60,268 bases of DNA from Ferruginibacter sp. Lineage in GTDB: Bacteria; Bacteroidota; Bacteroidia; Chitinophagales; Chitinophagaceae. Under the pieces are notes generated by a model. It worked only from the letters and a program-made list of their open reading frames with translations. It ran no database searches and was not told where the DNA came from. The translations under genes were made by a program, and so were the position numbers. The stretch covers positions 1 to 60,268 of the forward strand of contig JACMKX010000038.1 of assembly GCA_014379905.1 (NCBI GenBank), in the 5' to 3' direction. This document shows, piece after piece, positions 26,762 through 36,428 of the stretch; the stretch's first letter is position 1, and every line of letters begins with the position of its first letter.

Positions 26762-28870
26762 ATGAAACGTATTTTAATCATCATCGCTTTTGCAGCATTT
26801 GTGTTGTCTGGTTGCAAAAAATTTTTGGATACCGTTCCTGATGGAAGCCTGGTACCGGAGAATGCTTATGCTTCGGCAGCGCAGATCAATGCGGCTATAT
26901 CGGGTATGTACACCAACTTAAAATATGTAGTTGGATACGCTCAATTTTATACCGCTTATTATACAGCCTCAACCGACGAGTCGTATCATTACAATGCAAG
27001 CAATGGCTTTGCCTGTTTTGCTGCAACAGCCACCGATAATATTACCGGTAATCCAAACAGTAATTTGTGGAGAGGCTGTTACCAGACTATCAATTACTGC
27101 AATACTATGCTGGATAATATTGACGCATCGTCTGCAGGTAAAGTAGATGTGAATATAGTACGCCGGGCAAAAGGTGAAGTAATGTTCCTTAGGGGATTTC
27201 ATTTTTTTATTTTAGCGCAATTTTATGGGGATGTGCCCATGTCTATTCACGCCACCACCGATCCTACTCAAAGTCAGATAGTCCGTACTCCTGTTAAAGA
27301 TGTGTATAATCAAATTATTGATGACATGACACAAGCCGATTCATTAATGTATGATCAAACTTTTAGTTCGCAGGGGTATAGCGATAGAATTACCCGTACT
27401 GGTGTGCAAGCTATGCTGGCAAGGGTTTGTATGTATGCAGCAGGCGCACCGGTAAATGATACCAGGCGTTATGAAGATGCGTTGGTATGGTGTAATAAAG
27501 TAGTGGCATCGGGGCAGCATTCACTGGCAAGTTCTTACCCGCAAATATTTATCGACGAGGCAAAGAATATTTATAACAGGGAAAATATTTTCGAAATTGG
27601 ATTTAACAGAAAGGCAGACGGTTTGATATCGGCAAGCGGAGGTATTGGGGTATATGTTGGCCCGTCAATGGGAACAACTAATGGTACTACACCAACCGGG
27701 GCTGTGGCTTACGACAGCGGTTGGGTGTACAGCTATTTAAAATTGCATCCCCGTTTATTTTTTAAATACGAACCTGGTGACAGGCGGAGAGACTGGAATA
27801 TTGCGAATTATACAACCGGTACTACCTCAACAGCCATTACAACTTCTGCTGTATCAACGTCGTTAACTTATGGCGCCAGCGGAGTAGGATCTAAAATTCC
27901 ATTGGCAAACAGCCGTTACTGGAGTCGCCAGCCTGCTAAATGGCGCAGGGAGTATGAGCCCCAAATAAGTCGCAGTACGCAAATGACTTCCAATACCAAT
28001 TTTGCAGTTATTCGTTATGCTGATGTATTACTAATGTTGGCAGAAGCAGAGAATGAAGTAAACGGTGCAACGGCTATTGCTTACGATGCATTGAACCAGG
28101 TAAGAAGAAGGTCAATTTCAACAACTCCTGTTGTAGACAGCGTTGCTTATGTACAGGGTACCGGATATAATTATGCACCCGATTCTGTTACCATTAACCA
28201 TGGTGGTGGTTCAGGATTTTCTATAAGTGTTTTATATAACGGTACTGCCACAAAAACGGTACTGGTGCTGTTAACCGGGCAGGGCAGTGGTTTTGCCACT
28301 GCACCAACAGTTACCATTGGCCGCCAGTGGAAAGCCGGAGTACAATATACGCTTAACACACAGGTAGCAGCAACTAACGGCAGGTTGTACACGGTAACTA
28401 CGGCGGGTACATCTACTGCTTCTGCACCAACAAACACATCAGGTGCATCTTCGGCAGCAACAACAGGTGCAGGTTTTACTTATGCAGGTTTTGCTTGTTT
28501 GGTAACAACCTATTTAAGTGCAGTACCGTTGGTTGATTATAATGCCAGTGTGCTGGCATCAAAAGGCATTACATTTAAGCAGGCCATAATGGATGAAAGA
28601 TCGAGAGAATTATGTTTTGAGGCAGTGCGCCTTGGTGATCTAAAACGTTGGGGAATATTGCTGCCAACCATACAGGGTTTAGGTGCAGATATTTCAGGAG
28701 CAAATTTATTGTATCCAAAAATTCCATCTGCAGTTTCCGAATTGGGCGTTGGTAATGATGCAGCTCCATTGGCACCGGTAAATAACATTTCTTCAAAAGA
28801 TATATTTTATCCAATACCGCAGTGGGATTTAAACCTCAATAAAAAATTAACCCAAAACCCAGGGTATTAA
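26762..28870 (+). CDS. SusD/RagB-family lipoprotein with large atypical insertion (second)
   Basis: A 702-residue lipoprotein, lipobox VLSGC (C18). SusD features are clear: RRAKGEVMFLRGFHFFILAQ, VIRYADVLLMLAEAENEVNG, YDALNQVRRRS, and KQAIMDERSRELCFEAVRLG. Between the last two motifs, residues about 458-590 form an insertion of roughly 100 residues beyond the family norm. It contains GTGYNYAPDSVTI, GQGSGFATAPTVTIG, and then QWKAGVQYTLNTQV and GRLYTVTTAGTSTASAPTN. Both halves resemble modules of phage tail fibres and other repetitive surface adhesins. The insert could add a binding surface. It partners the SusC upstream (20-base gap). Confidence 0.92.
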   Translation: MKRILIIIAFAAFVLSGCKKFLDTVPDGSLVPENAYASAAQINAAISGMYTNLKYVVGYAQFYTAYYTASTDESYHYNASNGFACFAATATDNITGNPNSNLWRGCYQTINYCNTMLDNIDASSAGKVDVNIVRRAKGEVMFLRGFHFFILAQFYGDVPMSIHATTDPTQSQIVRTPVKDVYNQIIDDMTQADSLMYDQTFSSQGYSDRITRTGVQAMLARVCMYAAGAPVNDTRRYEDALVWCNKVVASGQHSLASSYPQIFIDEAKNIYNRENIFEIGFNRKADGLISASGGIGVYVGPSMGTTNGTTPTGAVAYDSGWVYSYLKLHPRLFFKYEPGDRRRDWNIANYTTGTTSTAITTSAVSTSLTYGASGVGSKIPLANSRYWSRQPAKWRREYEPQISRSTQMTSNTNFAVIRYADVLLMLAEAENEVNGATAIAYDALNQVRRRSISTTPVVDSVAYVQGTGYNYAPDSVTINHGGGSGFSISVLYNGTATKTVLVLLTGQGSGFATAPTVTIGRQWKAGVQYTLNTQVAATNGRLYTVTTAGTSTASAPTNTSGASSAATTGAGFTYAGFACLVTTYLSAVPLVDYNASVLASKGITFKQAIMDERSRELCFEAVRLGDLKRWGILLPTIQGLGADISGANLLYPKIPSAVSELGVGNDAAPLAPVNNISSKDIFYPIPQWDLNLNKKLTQNPGY

Positions 28871-28891
28871 TTAAATAAATAAAGAATAATT

Positions 28892-29821
28892 ATGAAGAAG
28901 ATATTAATAGCTGTTTTACTTGTAGCCTCACTGGCAGCATGTACCAAAGTAGATATTGTAATGCCGGATGATTTTACAGTAACCACCAATAAAACAACTT
29001 ATTTAACAACTGATACTGTAAAATTTAATTTTACCGGTAACCCCGGATACATTACTTTCTTTTCGGGAGAAGTTCATAAAAAATATGAGTTAAGTAAAGT
29101 AAAAGAAATGGATGCCGATTCCATCATTGTGAATTTTACAACAAACACTACTGCAATAACGGCCACCAGTCAGGCCGTTACGGTAAATAATTTAAAGTTG
29201 TTTGCTTCCACAAATTTTTCGGGTAAGTATGACTCTGCGAGTATTAAAGCAGCTACCTGGACGGATATCAGCAGCCGTGCCACATGGGCAACAACTACCA
29301 CTAATGTAGCATCTGGCAGGGTGCATTTAGAAGATTTAAGGAACGGCAAATTGCCTGTTTATATTGCATACAAATATGTAGGTGATACTGCTAAAGCAAC
29401 CGCATTGCCCCGTAAATGGCAGGTAGCAAGTTTTAGTTATAAAAATCATTATAAGGATACTGCATTTGCTTTAGCGGGCGGAGCAGCAGGAACTTCTAAT
29501 CCTTTTATGACTGGCGGCTTTAATCAAAAAAGTATTTTGAACCCGGCCAGTAACTGGGTGTATGCAAATGCCAACATTACTTTTAATGCAGGAGCTGCTG
29601 GTAATTTACCAGATGAAGACTGGTCTGTATCACGTGGATTTGAACCTAATCTTTATCCATCTGATTTAGGAACGCAAATAAAAAATCAATCTGCATCAGT
29701 TAGCGGATATAGTTATCGTTTCCGTACAGCAGGAACTTATATGATAACCTTTGTGGCCAAAAATGCAGATAGCGATACAGTTGCTGAAGTGGTAAGGCAA
29801 ATAACAATAACAGTACAATAA
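28892..29821 (+). CDS. DUF5017-containing surface lipoprotein (SusE/F position)
   Basis: A 309-residue lipoprotein with a lipobox ending LAAC (C17). The segment TYLTTDTVKFNFTGNPGYIT followed by FFSGEVHKKYE matches the N-terminal Ig-like DUF5017 pattern. The C-terminus (YSYRFRTAGTYMITFVAKNA) is a beta-sandwich end. Proteins in this position next to SusD often act as additional surface glycan-binding proteins, and I infer the same here. It is 21 bases after the second SusD and followed within 20 bases by the CHRD lipoprotein. Confidence 0.75.
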   Translation: MKKILIAVLLVASLAACTKVDIVMPDDFTVTTNKTTYLTTDTVKFNFTGNPGYITFFSGEVHKKYELSKVKEMDADSIIVNFTTNTTAITATSQAVTVNNLKLFASTNFSGKYDSASIKAATWTDISSRATWATTTTNVASGRVHLEDLRNGKLPVYIAYKYVGDTAKATALPRKWQVASFSYKNHYKDTAFALAGGAAGTSNPFMTGGFNQKSILNPASNWVYANANITFNAGAAGNLPDEDWSVSRGFEPNLYPSDLGTQIKNQSASVSGYSYRFRTAGTYMITFVAKNADSDTVAEVVRQITITVQ

Positions 29822-29838
29822 AATATTAAATAATAAAG

Positions 29839-30333
29839 ATGAAAAAATATTCAATAAAATGTACTACAATAATTGCGCTTGCTGCAATTATAATTTCCAG
29901 TTGTGCGAAAACTGATTTAGGCCCCGGTTATATTGAAAAAGGATTTGTGTATTTTAAAGGAGATGGTTCGTATGCACAAATGACTCCGGTACCTGTAACT
30001 CCATCCATCGGTACAGCTGTTTTCTCCGGTACATATGATAACAGCCTGCAAATTTTAAACTACAGTTTAAAATGGACGGGGATGTCAACAGGGGTAACTA
30101 AAGCGGACTTCTTTTTTCCATCAAGCCAGGTACAAAATGGTTTGCAGGCACGTAATATGTTTACAACTACAACAGCAAGACCCGTTACCGATAGTATTAC
30201 TGGCGTTATATGGACGGTTAATTCACTTACCCAACAGGAGCTTGCTGATTTAAAAGCCGGTAAAGTGTATTATACCATTACTACATCTGCAAATACAGGT
30301 GGCGAAATACGTGGCCAGGTGGCAGTAAAATAG
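29839..30333 (+). CDS. CHRD-domain lipoprotein
   Basis: A 164-residue lipoprotein; ISSC gives the modified cysteine C22. The body (about 45-164) fits a CHRD domain: AVFSGTYDNSLQILNYSLKW, GVTKADFFFPSS, LTQQELADLKAGKVYYTITT, and the ending NTGGEIRGQVAV, which is the hallmark. CHRD domains are beta-sandwiches of unclear function in bacteria. Its place at the end of the SusC/SusD/DUF5017 block suggests a surface accessory protein that binds glycan or other cell-surface material. Confidence 0.8.
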   Translation: MKKYSIKCTTIIALAAIIISSCAKTDLGPGYIEKGFVYFKGDGSYAQMTPVPVTPSIGTAVFSGTYDNSLQILNYSLKWTGMSTGVTKADFFFPSSQVQNGLQARNMFTTTTARPVTDSITGVIWTVNSLTQQELADLKAGKVYYTITTSANTGGEIRGQVAVK

Positions 30334-30375
30334 AATTAATGAATTCGTTTTTTAAAGAGACATTATAACTGAACT

Positions 30376-32688
30376 ATGAAAGTATTTTTTTTATCTGTAT
30401 TTTTTTTAGCACTTAACTGTAGTGTGTTATTAGCGCAAAATAATAAACAGGCATTTACTGATAAACTTATTTTTGGTAATACAGCATCTGAAACAGCACA
30501 CCATTTTTTTTCTGCCAATAGTTTGGTGGATGAAAATAATATAGGTGATCAATGCAGAAAATTAATGCCACCGGATACCGCATCATGGCAGGGCAATAGC
30601 ATGAGTTTTGTTTTGAAAGTAGATGGAGCAAAACAAAATTATATCACAGTAAAATTTTGGGGAGATGATGTGAGTCATAATCAGTTGTTATTAATTATTG
30701 ATGGTAAACAAATTGGATATCGCCATTTAGGAGATATTGAAGTATTAGATGTCGGTGCAGATTTTCCATTGTATAACGGAAGATATCATTATAAAACATC
30801 ACCGTTGCCATTGCAGTTAACCAAAGGTAAAGCGGAGGTGCAATTAGCAATTCGCAGCAGTGGTGCTATTTGGGGCTATGGCAACAACTTTGCACAGTAT
30901 CAAAAAAATATGACTGATGCCACAAGAGGTATTTACGCACTGTACACTCATACACATAATAGTTTTAGTGCGCCGGCAGATGAAAAGCAAGGCAATGTGC
31001 CAAAGGTTATTGACCGAAAAACCCCGGGTAAAGATGTATTAGGGTTATTAAAAGAAAGAGTGAATAAAGAACTGGATGGATTGATAAAAGGTAACAAAAA
31101 TTTAAGCCAGGTGCAGATGCAGTTTTTAGCAAAAGCATACAGCGTTAAATGGAGTAATGCTTATAAAAGTGAAAAAACTATCGAAAGAATTACAAAAGGC
31201 TTAGATAGTATATTTATCGCTTACAAAAAAAATCCTAAACTGGCAGAAGCTGATCCTGCAACATGGAATGCCGATTGGTTTGGTTTAGGTATAGTGGGAG
31301 AAATTATTTATTTGCTGAACGAACCATTACAACAAAAACTGGAGGAGGTAGTAAATTATCCAAATATTGGCACATTGAAGCGTAAAGCTGCATTGGCTTC
31401 TTTTTTAGTTTATTGCAGAGATTGGCATACAAGGCACCGGCGTATGTACACCAATCAAAGTATGATCAATGACTTGTATGGAATTTATTATGCCAATAAA
31501 GGATTGTATTACACAGCACCGGATAAATACAGAACCGAAAAAGATATCCGTCGTTATTTATACGAAAGTATTGGTTTAGAAAAATGGCGGGGACATGATA
31601 GCGATACCGGCTCAACCTATCATGCCGGAAATGATTACTGGCTTTTGACTAACACAGGTTTAACTAAGGAGTTAGGATATGTGGGTAATTACGGAGAAGT
31701 GCTGGACTGGGTAGCTGAATTATACCTGGCCACAAAACCCAACCACAACGAGCCTGGGGATGAACTGATAAAAAAACAAATAGAAAAAATTGCATTGGCC
31801 AGGATGCCATTTAGATACGCTGGAACTGATGCAGATGGATTTACTGCCATGCGGATGGAAACACAGGTGGGATGGAGAGATACACATTATCCCGGTGATG
31901 TAACTTATGTACAGCGCAGTAGTTGGGATGGCAGCCCATTGCAAATTGTAGCCGCAACAATGCACCCGCAACTAATTGGCTATGCACAACAAATGTTTGC
32001 CGATAACCAGTTTTTTGCAAGTGTTGAAGAAAGAATGAAAGATAAAGGCTTTAGAGTAACGGCTGGTCTATTAATCATACCTGATCAGTACGAATTGATA
32101 AAAGATCAACCCAATCAAAATATAAAAATGCCTATGAGCAAAAGTAGTCCAAATTTTGTTTTTGCAGATGAAGAAGATGGCGTGGTAGCAATAAAAAATG
32201 GCGACGACTATTTATATGCTTCATCATACTGGCGAGCAAGAAATGCAGTGAACAATTTAGCGAAATTGCATTTTGTAACACCCAAAGTTGATTATGTGGC
32301 TACAGTATTTGCGGAGCAACAATTTGATAGTAGCGGCATGTGGTTTACCCGGCCGGATTATACCAATTTTGGTTTTGCAAAAGGAGGGCCAAAATATCCA
32401 GACACAACTCACTCCGCCCATGCAGGAGAAAAATTACCCATTGCGAAAATACCGGCAGGCATAGTATTTAAATCAGGTGACGAAAGTCCTTATGCTGGCA
32501 AAGCAGATTATTACAAAATACAGTATGGTAATTATATTATTGCTATGAATGCTTCAAAAGATAAAACGTTTGAATTAGTTGTTCCTGATGAGTTTAAAAA
32601 TGCTATTAACTTAGTATCGAAACAAAATATAAATATTAGCTCAATAAAACTGGTGCCGCAATCTACTGTTGTATTATACAAAAAGTAA
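30376..32688 (+). CDS. Large secreted protein of unrecognised family, putative glycan-active
   Basis: A 770-residue protein with a Sec signal (hydrophobic to about 18, LLAQ). Residues about 25-195 look like a beta-sandwich (MSFVLKVDGAKQNYITVKFW, GKQIGYRHLGDIEVLD, SGAIWGYGNNFAQY). The middle (about 215-480) is helix-rich, with LASFLVYCRDWHTRHRRMY, GHDSDTGSTYHAGNDYW and GEVLDWVAELYLATKP, compatible with an alpha/alpha toroid. The C-terminal third is beta-rich again. This layout recalls polysaccharide lyases, but I cannot assign it to a family. It lies in the middle of the locus and is followed by the ROK kinase. A lyase or glycan-binding role is inferred. Confidence 0.6.
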   Translation: MKVFFLSVFFLALNCSVLLAQNNKQAFTDKLIFGNTASETAHHFFSANSLVDENNIGDQCRKLMPPDTASWQGNSMSFVLKVDGAKQNYITVKFWGDDVSHNQLLLIIDGKQIGYRHLGDIEVLDVGADFPLYNGRYHYKTSPLPLQLTKGKAEVQLAIRSSGAIWGYGNNFAQYQKNMTDATRGIYALYTHTHNSFSAPADEKQGNVPKVIDRKTPGKDVLGLLKERVNKELDGLIKGNKNLSQVQMQFLAKAYSVKWSNAYKSEKTIERITKGLDSIFIAYKKNPKLAEADPATWNADWFGLGIVGEIIYLLNEPLQQKLEEVVNYPNIGTLKRKAALASFLVYCRDWHTRHRRMYTNQSMINDLYGIYYANKGLYYTAPDKYRTEKDIRRYLYESIGLEKWRGHDSDTGSTYHAGNDYWLLTNTGLTKELGYVGNYGEVLDWVAELYLATKPNHNEPGDELIKKQIEKIALARMPFRYAGTDADGFTAMRMETQVGWRDTHYPGDVTYVQRSSWDGSPLQIVAATMHPQLIGYAQQMFADNQFFASVEERMKDKGFRVTAGLLIIPDQYELIKDQPNQNIKMPMSKSSPNFVFADEEDGVVAIKNGDDYLYASSYWRARNAVNNLAKLHFVTPKVDYVATVFAEQQFDSSGMWFTRPDYTNFGFAKGGPKYPDTTHSAHAGEKLPIAKIPAGIVFKSGDESPYAGKADYYKIQYGNYIIAMNASKDKTFELVVPDEFKNAINLVSKQNINISSIKLVPQSTVVLYKK

Positions 32689-32735
32689 AAGAAAGGCTGA
32701 AGTGCTGGGGACAATTTGTTTTAAAAACAACCATT

Positions 32736-33641
32736 ATGGATAAGCGGAAAAATGTAACATTGGGCATTGATATTGGAGGCTCACATATTACTGCGGGCCT
32801 CGTAAATTTGGATGACAGGATGGTAATTAATGAATCTATTATTCGCCACAGGGTAAACAGAAATGGTACAGCCGACGAGATACTAACCGAATGGTGCAAT
32901 GCAATTAAAACACAGCAATTAAAATATGTAAATAGTTTTATACAAATTGGTTTTGCTATGCCCGGCCCGTTTGACTATGAAAATGGTATTTGCTTAATAA
33001 AGGGTTTTGATAAATACGAATCATTATATGGATTGAATATCCGCGCAGCATTAGCAAGACGTTTAAGCCTTCAGCCCTTTGATATTCTTTTTAGAAATGA
33101 TGCAGAAGCTTTTTTGGAAGGTGAATTATTTTGTGGAGCAGCTACAGGTTTTAATCACGCCATTTGTATTACTTTGGGCACAGGGTTGGGGTCTGCTGTT
33201 AGTCATGATGGACATACAAAAGATGCAGAATTAAGTGTACTCAGTTACCAGGGAGAAAAAATTGAAGAATGGGTTTCTACAAGAGGGCTGATCAGGATTT
33301 ATAAAGAATTAACCGGTAAAACGGTAGAAGATGCCCTGGCCATTGCAGAGTTATATAATACCGATGCTGATGCAAAAGAAACATTTAAAATATTTGCTCA
33401 TCATTTGTCGTGGTTCCTGCAAAAATTTATTAAACAGGAATCGCCGGAGGTACTGGTAATAGGCGGCAATATTTCAAATTCCTGCAAATTGTTTATGGAT
33501 GATTTGTTAAGGAATCTTTCCTTAACTAATGTTCCGTTGCCAAAAATATGCCGTGCAACCCTGGGCGAAAATGCAGCATTAATTGGAGGGGCCTGCAAAT
33601 TTGTTTCCTTTCAAAATAAGACTTCATTTGTTACACTATAA
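32736..33641 (+). CDS. ROK-family sugar kinase
   Basis: A 301-residue cytosolic kinase. The N-terminal phosphate-binding loop is LGIDIGGSHITAGLV (about 9-23). GFAMPGPFDY, ILFRNDAEAFLEGE, ICITLGTGLGSAV, and VLVIGGNISNS in the C-terminal half follow the ROK order. The CxCGxxGC zinc motif common in many ROK proteins is absent here; EEWVSTRGLIRIYK stands in that region. It probably phosphorylates a monosaccharide released by the locus and brought in by the adjacent symporter (18 bases downstream). The substrate is not determinable. Confidence 0.86.
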   Translation: MDKRKNVTLGIDIGGSHITAGLVNLDDRMVINESIIRHRVNRNGTADEILTEWCNAIKTQQLKYVNSFIQIGFAMPGPFDYENGICLIKGFDKYESLYGLNIRAALARRLSLQPFDILFRNDAEAFLEGELFCGAATGFNHAICITLGTGLGSAVSHDGHTKDAELSVLSYQGEKIEEWVSTRGLIRIYKELTGKTVEDALAIAELYNTDADAKETFKIFAHHLSWFLQKFIKQESPEVLVIGGNISNSCKLFMDDLLRNLSLTNVPLPKICRATLGENAALIGGACKFVSFQNKTSFVTL

Positions 33642-33659
33642 ATTATAAATAAAACCAGC

Positions 33660-34889
33660 ATGAGTACTAAAGCAAACTTTACCGAGAATAAATTCATTGT
33701 AACAATGATTTTTGTCACCTCTCTATTTTTATTGTGGGGTATTGCCATTACAATGGGGGATGTGCTTAACCGTCATTTTCAAAACGTATTGGGTGTAACA
33801 AAAGCACAATCAGGTTTGGTGCAGTTTTCAATTTTTGGTGCTTATTTTATCATGGGTATTCCTGCAGGTTTGTTTATGAAAAAATTTGGTTATAAAAATG
33901 GAGTATTGCTGGGATTGTCTTTATATGCTATTGGTGCATTTTTATTTGTGCCTGCATCCAATGCAGAATCCTTTGCCTTTTTTCGCTTTGCATTATTTAT
34001 ACTAGCCTGTGGATTGGCGACATTGGAAACAGTGGCGCATCCTTTTGTTGCCTCATTAGGTGATCAGCGCACCAGCGATCAGCGTATCAATTTTGCGCAA
34101 TCATTTAATGGGCTTGGCGCTGTAATCGGCCCCCTGATTGGCGGATTTTTTATTTTAAAAGGCACAGGTCAATCAACAGATTTAACTTCTGTAAAAACAT
34201 TATACATAGTTATTGGAGTAGTGATTACTGTAATTGCAGTAGCTTTTTCATTTGTAAAAGTACCGGCGTTGATAGATCCGCATGTAACTCAGCAAGAAGT
34301 TGACACGGATGCAGTGAATGTAGATCTGGCACCTGCAAAAAAATTATACCAGCATAGGCATTTTGTATGGGCAGCCATTGCACAGTTTTTTAATGTGGCA
34401 GCACAAGGCGGTACCTGGGCTTTCTTTATTAATTACGGGGTAGAAAAAATGGGATTGAAAGAAGACACCTCTGCGTATTATTTTTCTTTAAGCATGGTAA
34501 TGATGATGGCTGGTAGGTTTATAGGAACTTACTTAATGAAGTTTATTGCACCTAATAAATTGTTAGCGGTATTTGCGTTGGGCAGCATTGCAATGTGTTT
34601 AATTATTGCACAAAGTTTTGGCTGGCCCTCTTTTATTGCATTGATCATGCTCAACTTCTTTTTTAGTATTATGTTCCCTACCATATTTAGCCTGGGTTTA
34701 AAAAACCTGGGAGCTCATACACAACAGGCTTCTTCATTTATAGTAATGGGGGTTGTAGGTGGTGCCGTGTTCCCTCCATTGATGGGTATGATTGCAAATA
34801 CAGACGTAGCACATGCTTACTATTTACCGATCATTTGTTACTTTATTATATTCTTATTCGGTTACAAATTGTACAAAGTAAAACATTAA
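33660..34889 (+). CDS. FucP-like MFS sugar:H+ symporter
   Basis: A 409-residue inner-membrane protein with 12 hydrophobic segments. The FucP-family hallmarks are visible: LLWGIAITMGDVLNRHFQNV in helix 1, GIPAGLFMKKFGYKNGVLLG, LATLETVAHPFVASLG, and INFAQSFNGLGAVIGPLIGG. The C-terminal half has MMAGRFIGTYLMKF and NFFFSIMFPTIFSLGLKNLG. The family carries fucose, glucose, galactose or related hexoses with protons. The pairing with the ROK kinase suggests uptake followed by phosphorylation of one released sugar. Confidence 0.9.
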   Translation: MSTKANFTENKFIVTMIFVTSLFLLWGIAITMGDVLNRHFQNVLGVTKAQSGLVQFSIFGAYFIMGIPAGLFMKKFGYKNGVLLGLSLYAIGAFLFVPASNAESFAFFRFALFILACGLATLETVAHPFVASLGDQRTSDQRINFAQSFNGLGAVIGPLIGGFFILKGTGQSTDLTSVKTLYIVIGVVITVIAVAFSFVKVPALIDPHVTQQEVDTDAVNVDLAPAKKLYQHRHFVWAAIAQFFNVAAQGGTWAFFINYGVEKMGLKEDTSAYYFSLSMVMMMAGRFIGTYLMKFIAPNKLLAVFALGSIAMCLIIAQSFGWPSFIALIMLNFFFSIMFPTIFSLGLKNLGAHTQQASSFIVMGVVGGAVFPPLMGMIANTDVAHAYYLPIICYFIIFLFGYKLYKVKH

Positions 34890-34893
34890 CAGT

Positions 34894-36363
34894 ATGAGAA
34901 TATCGTTTACGGTTTTTATGGTATCGTTCTTTAAGCCGAAAGTGCAACTATTCTTTTTTTTATTAATGTGGTTTTGTTCTGCTGAACTATTTGCCCAGCA
35001 ATTAATAACTTATCCTGCTCCCACTTCGGCACCTAATACCTTGCACAATGATGATTTTACAGTAAGGGTGAGAAAGCCCGGAGGTAAGTGGCAGGAGTTG
35101 TATGAGTATAATGTAAAAGTGGATGAGGTAAAAGGTACCAACCATCAGGTGGAAAATGCATCCATGTGCAGTTTCGATTTTTCAGGGGAAGTGGAGATTT
35201 CGGTTACAAGCAATAAAGACAAAATTAAGCAGGCACGTATCCGTCCGCTATCTTGTGCTATTAAGCCTTTGATAAACGGAAATACACTCAGCTTCAGGCT
35301 AACGAAAGCCCGTAATCTTTCGGTTGAGGTTAATGGGGATATTTTTCATAATCTTCACCTGTTTGCCAATCCTGTAGACGACTTAATTCCAAACAGAAAA
35401 GATACAAATCTCATATATTTTGGAGCCGGAATTCATAAGATAAATAGCGGTAAATTGAAAGTGCCATCCGGAAAAACAGTTTACCTGGCTGGTGGAGCAG
35501 TACTCATGGGACAGATACTGATTGAGGGCGTTCGGGATGTAAAACTGATGGGCCGTGGAATGATAGACCCTTCTATAAAGATGGGGGTGCACATTGCTAA
35601 CTCAAAAAATATAATAGTAGAAGGTATTTTTTGTACCCAATGTGCTACAGGTGGGTCAGACAGTGTAACTATCAGGAATGTAAAAAGTATAAGTTATTAC
35701 GGCTGGGGAGACGGCATGAATGTTTTTGCGAGTAATAATGTGTTATTCGATGGAGTTTTTTGCCGCAATTCGGACGACTGCACAACAGTGTATGCAACCC
35801 GAAAAGGTTTTGTTGGCGGCTGTACTAACATCACCATGCAAAATTCAACACTATGGGCAGATGTAGCCCATGCAATAGAGATAGGATTACATGGTAACCC
35901 TGCTCATCCGGATACAATTGAAAACCTTAGGTATATTAATATTGATATCCTTGATCACAAAGAAGCTCAGCTTGATTACCAGGGATGTATCGGCATTAAT
36001 GTTGGTGATGAAAACCTGGTGCGTAATGTGCGTTTTGAAAACATTCGTATAGAAGATTTTCGGCAAGGACAATTATTTAATCTTCGTATTGGGTTCAATA
36101 AAAAATATTGTACAGCACCGGGAAGAGGAATTGAAAATGTGTTATTCAGAAATATTAGTTATACCGGTAAGAATGCAGAACTGTCCATTATTTCAGGATA
36201 TGATGAACACCGGAAAATTAAAAATGTGATTTTCGAAAATCTTACAATCAATGGAGTTCAGATAACTGATGATATGCCCGGTAAACCCAAATGGTATAAA
36301 ACGGCAGATATGGCAAACATCTTTATTGGCGAACATGTAGAGGGAGTTGAATTTAGAAAATAG
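34894..36363 (+). CDS. GH28-like right-handed parallel beta-helix protein
   Basis: A 489-residue secreted protein (signal to about 37, AELFAQ). Residues about 180-480 form repeated beta-helix coils: VKLMGRGMIDPS, NSKNIIVEGIFC, NNVLFDGVFCRNSDDCTTVY, CTNITMQNSTLWAD and IENVLFRNISYTG. RNSDDC with D294/D295 fits the second catalytic motif of GH28 (polygalacturonase-like) enzymes, and GWGDGMNVF precedes it. The canonical NTDG and the later GHG and RIK motifs are not exact, so GH28 membership is probable rather than certain. An acidic-chain hydrolase role would fit the lyases and GH88 of the locus. Confidence 0.7.
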   Translation: MRISFTVFMVSFFKPKVQLFFFLLMWFCSAELFAQQLITYPAPTSAPNTLHNDDFTVRVRKPGGKWQELYEYNVKVDEVKGTNHQVENASMCSFDFSGEVEISVTSNKDKIKQARIRPLSCAIKPLINGNTLSFRLTKARNLSVEVNGDIFHNLHLFANPVDDLIPNRKDTNLIYFGAGIHKINSGKLKVPSGKTVYLAGGAVLMGQILIEGVRDVKLMGRGMIDPSIKMGVHIANSKNIIVEGIFCTQCATGGSDSVTIRNVKSISYYGWGDGMNVFASNNVLFDGVFCRNSDDCTTVYATRKGFVGGCTNITMQNSTLWADVAHAIEIGLHGNPAHPDTIENLRYINIDILDHKEAQLDYQGCIGINVGDENLVRNVRFENIRIEDFRQGQLFNLRIGFNKKYCTAPGRGIENVLFRNISYTGKNAELSIISGYDEHRKIKNVIFENLTINGVQITDDMPGKPKWYKTADMANIFIGEHVEGVEFRK

Positions 36364-36428
36364 TTGACCAGGGCTAAGTTGCATTTTCAAAGTCAGCATG
36401 CAATTATCATTTAAAATAAAAATGCTTA

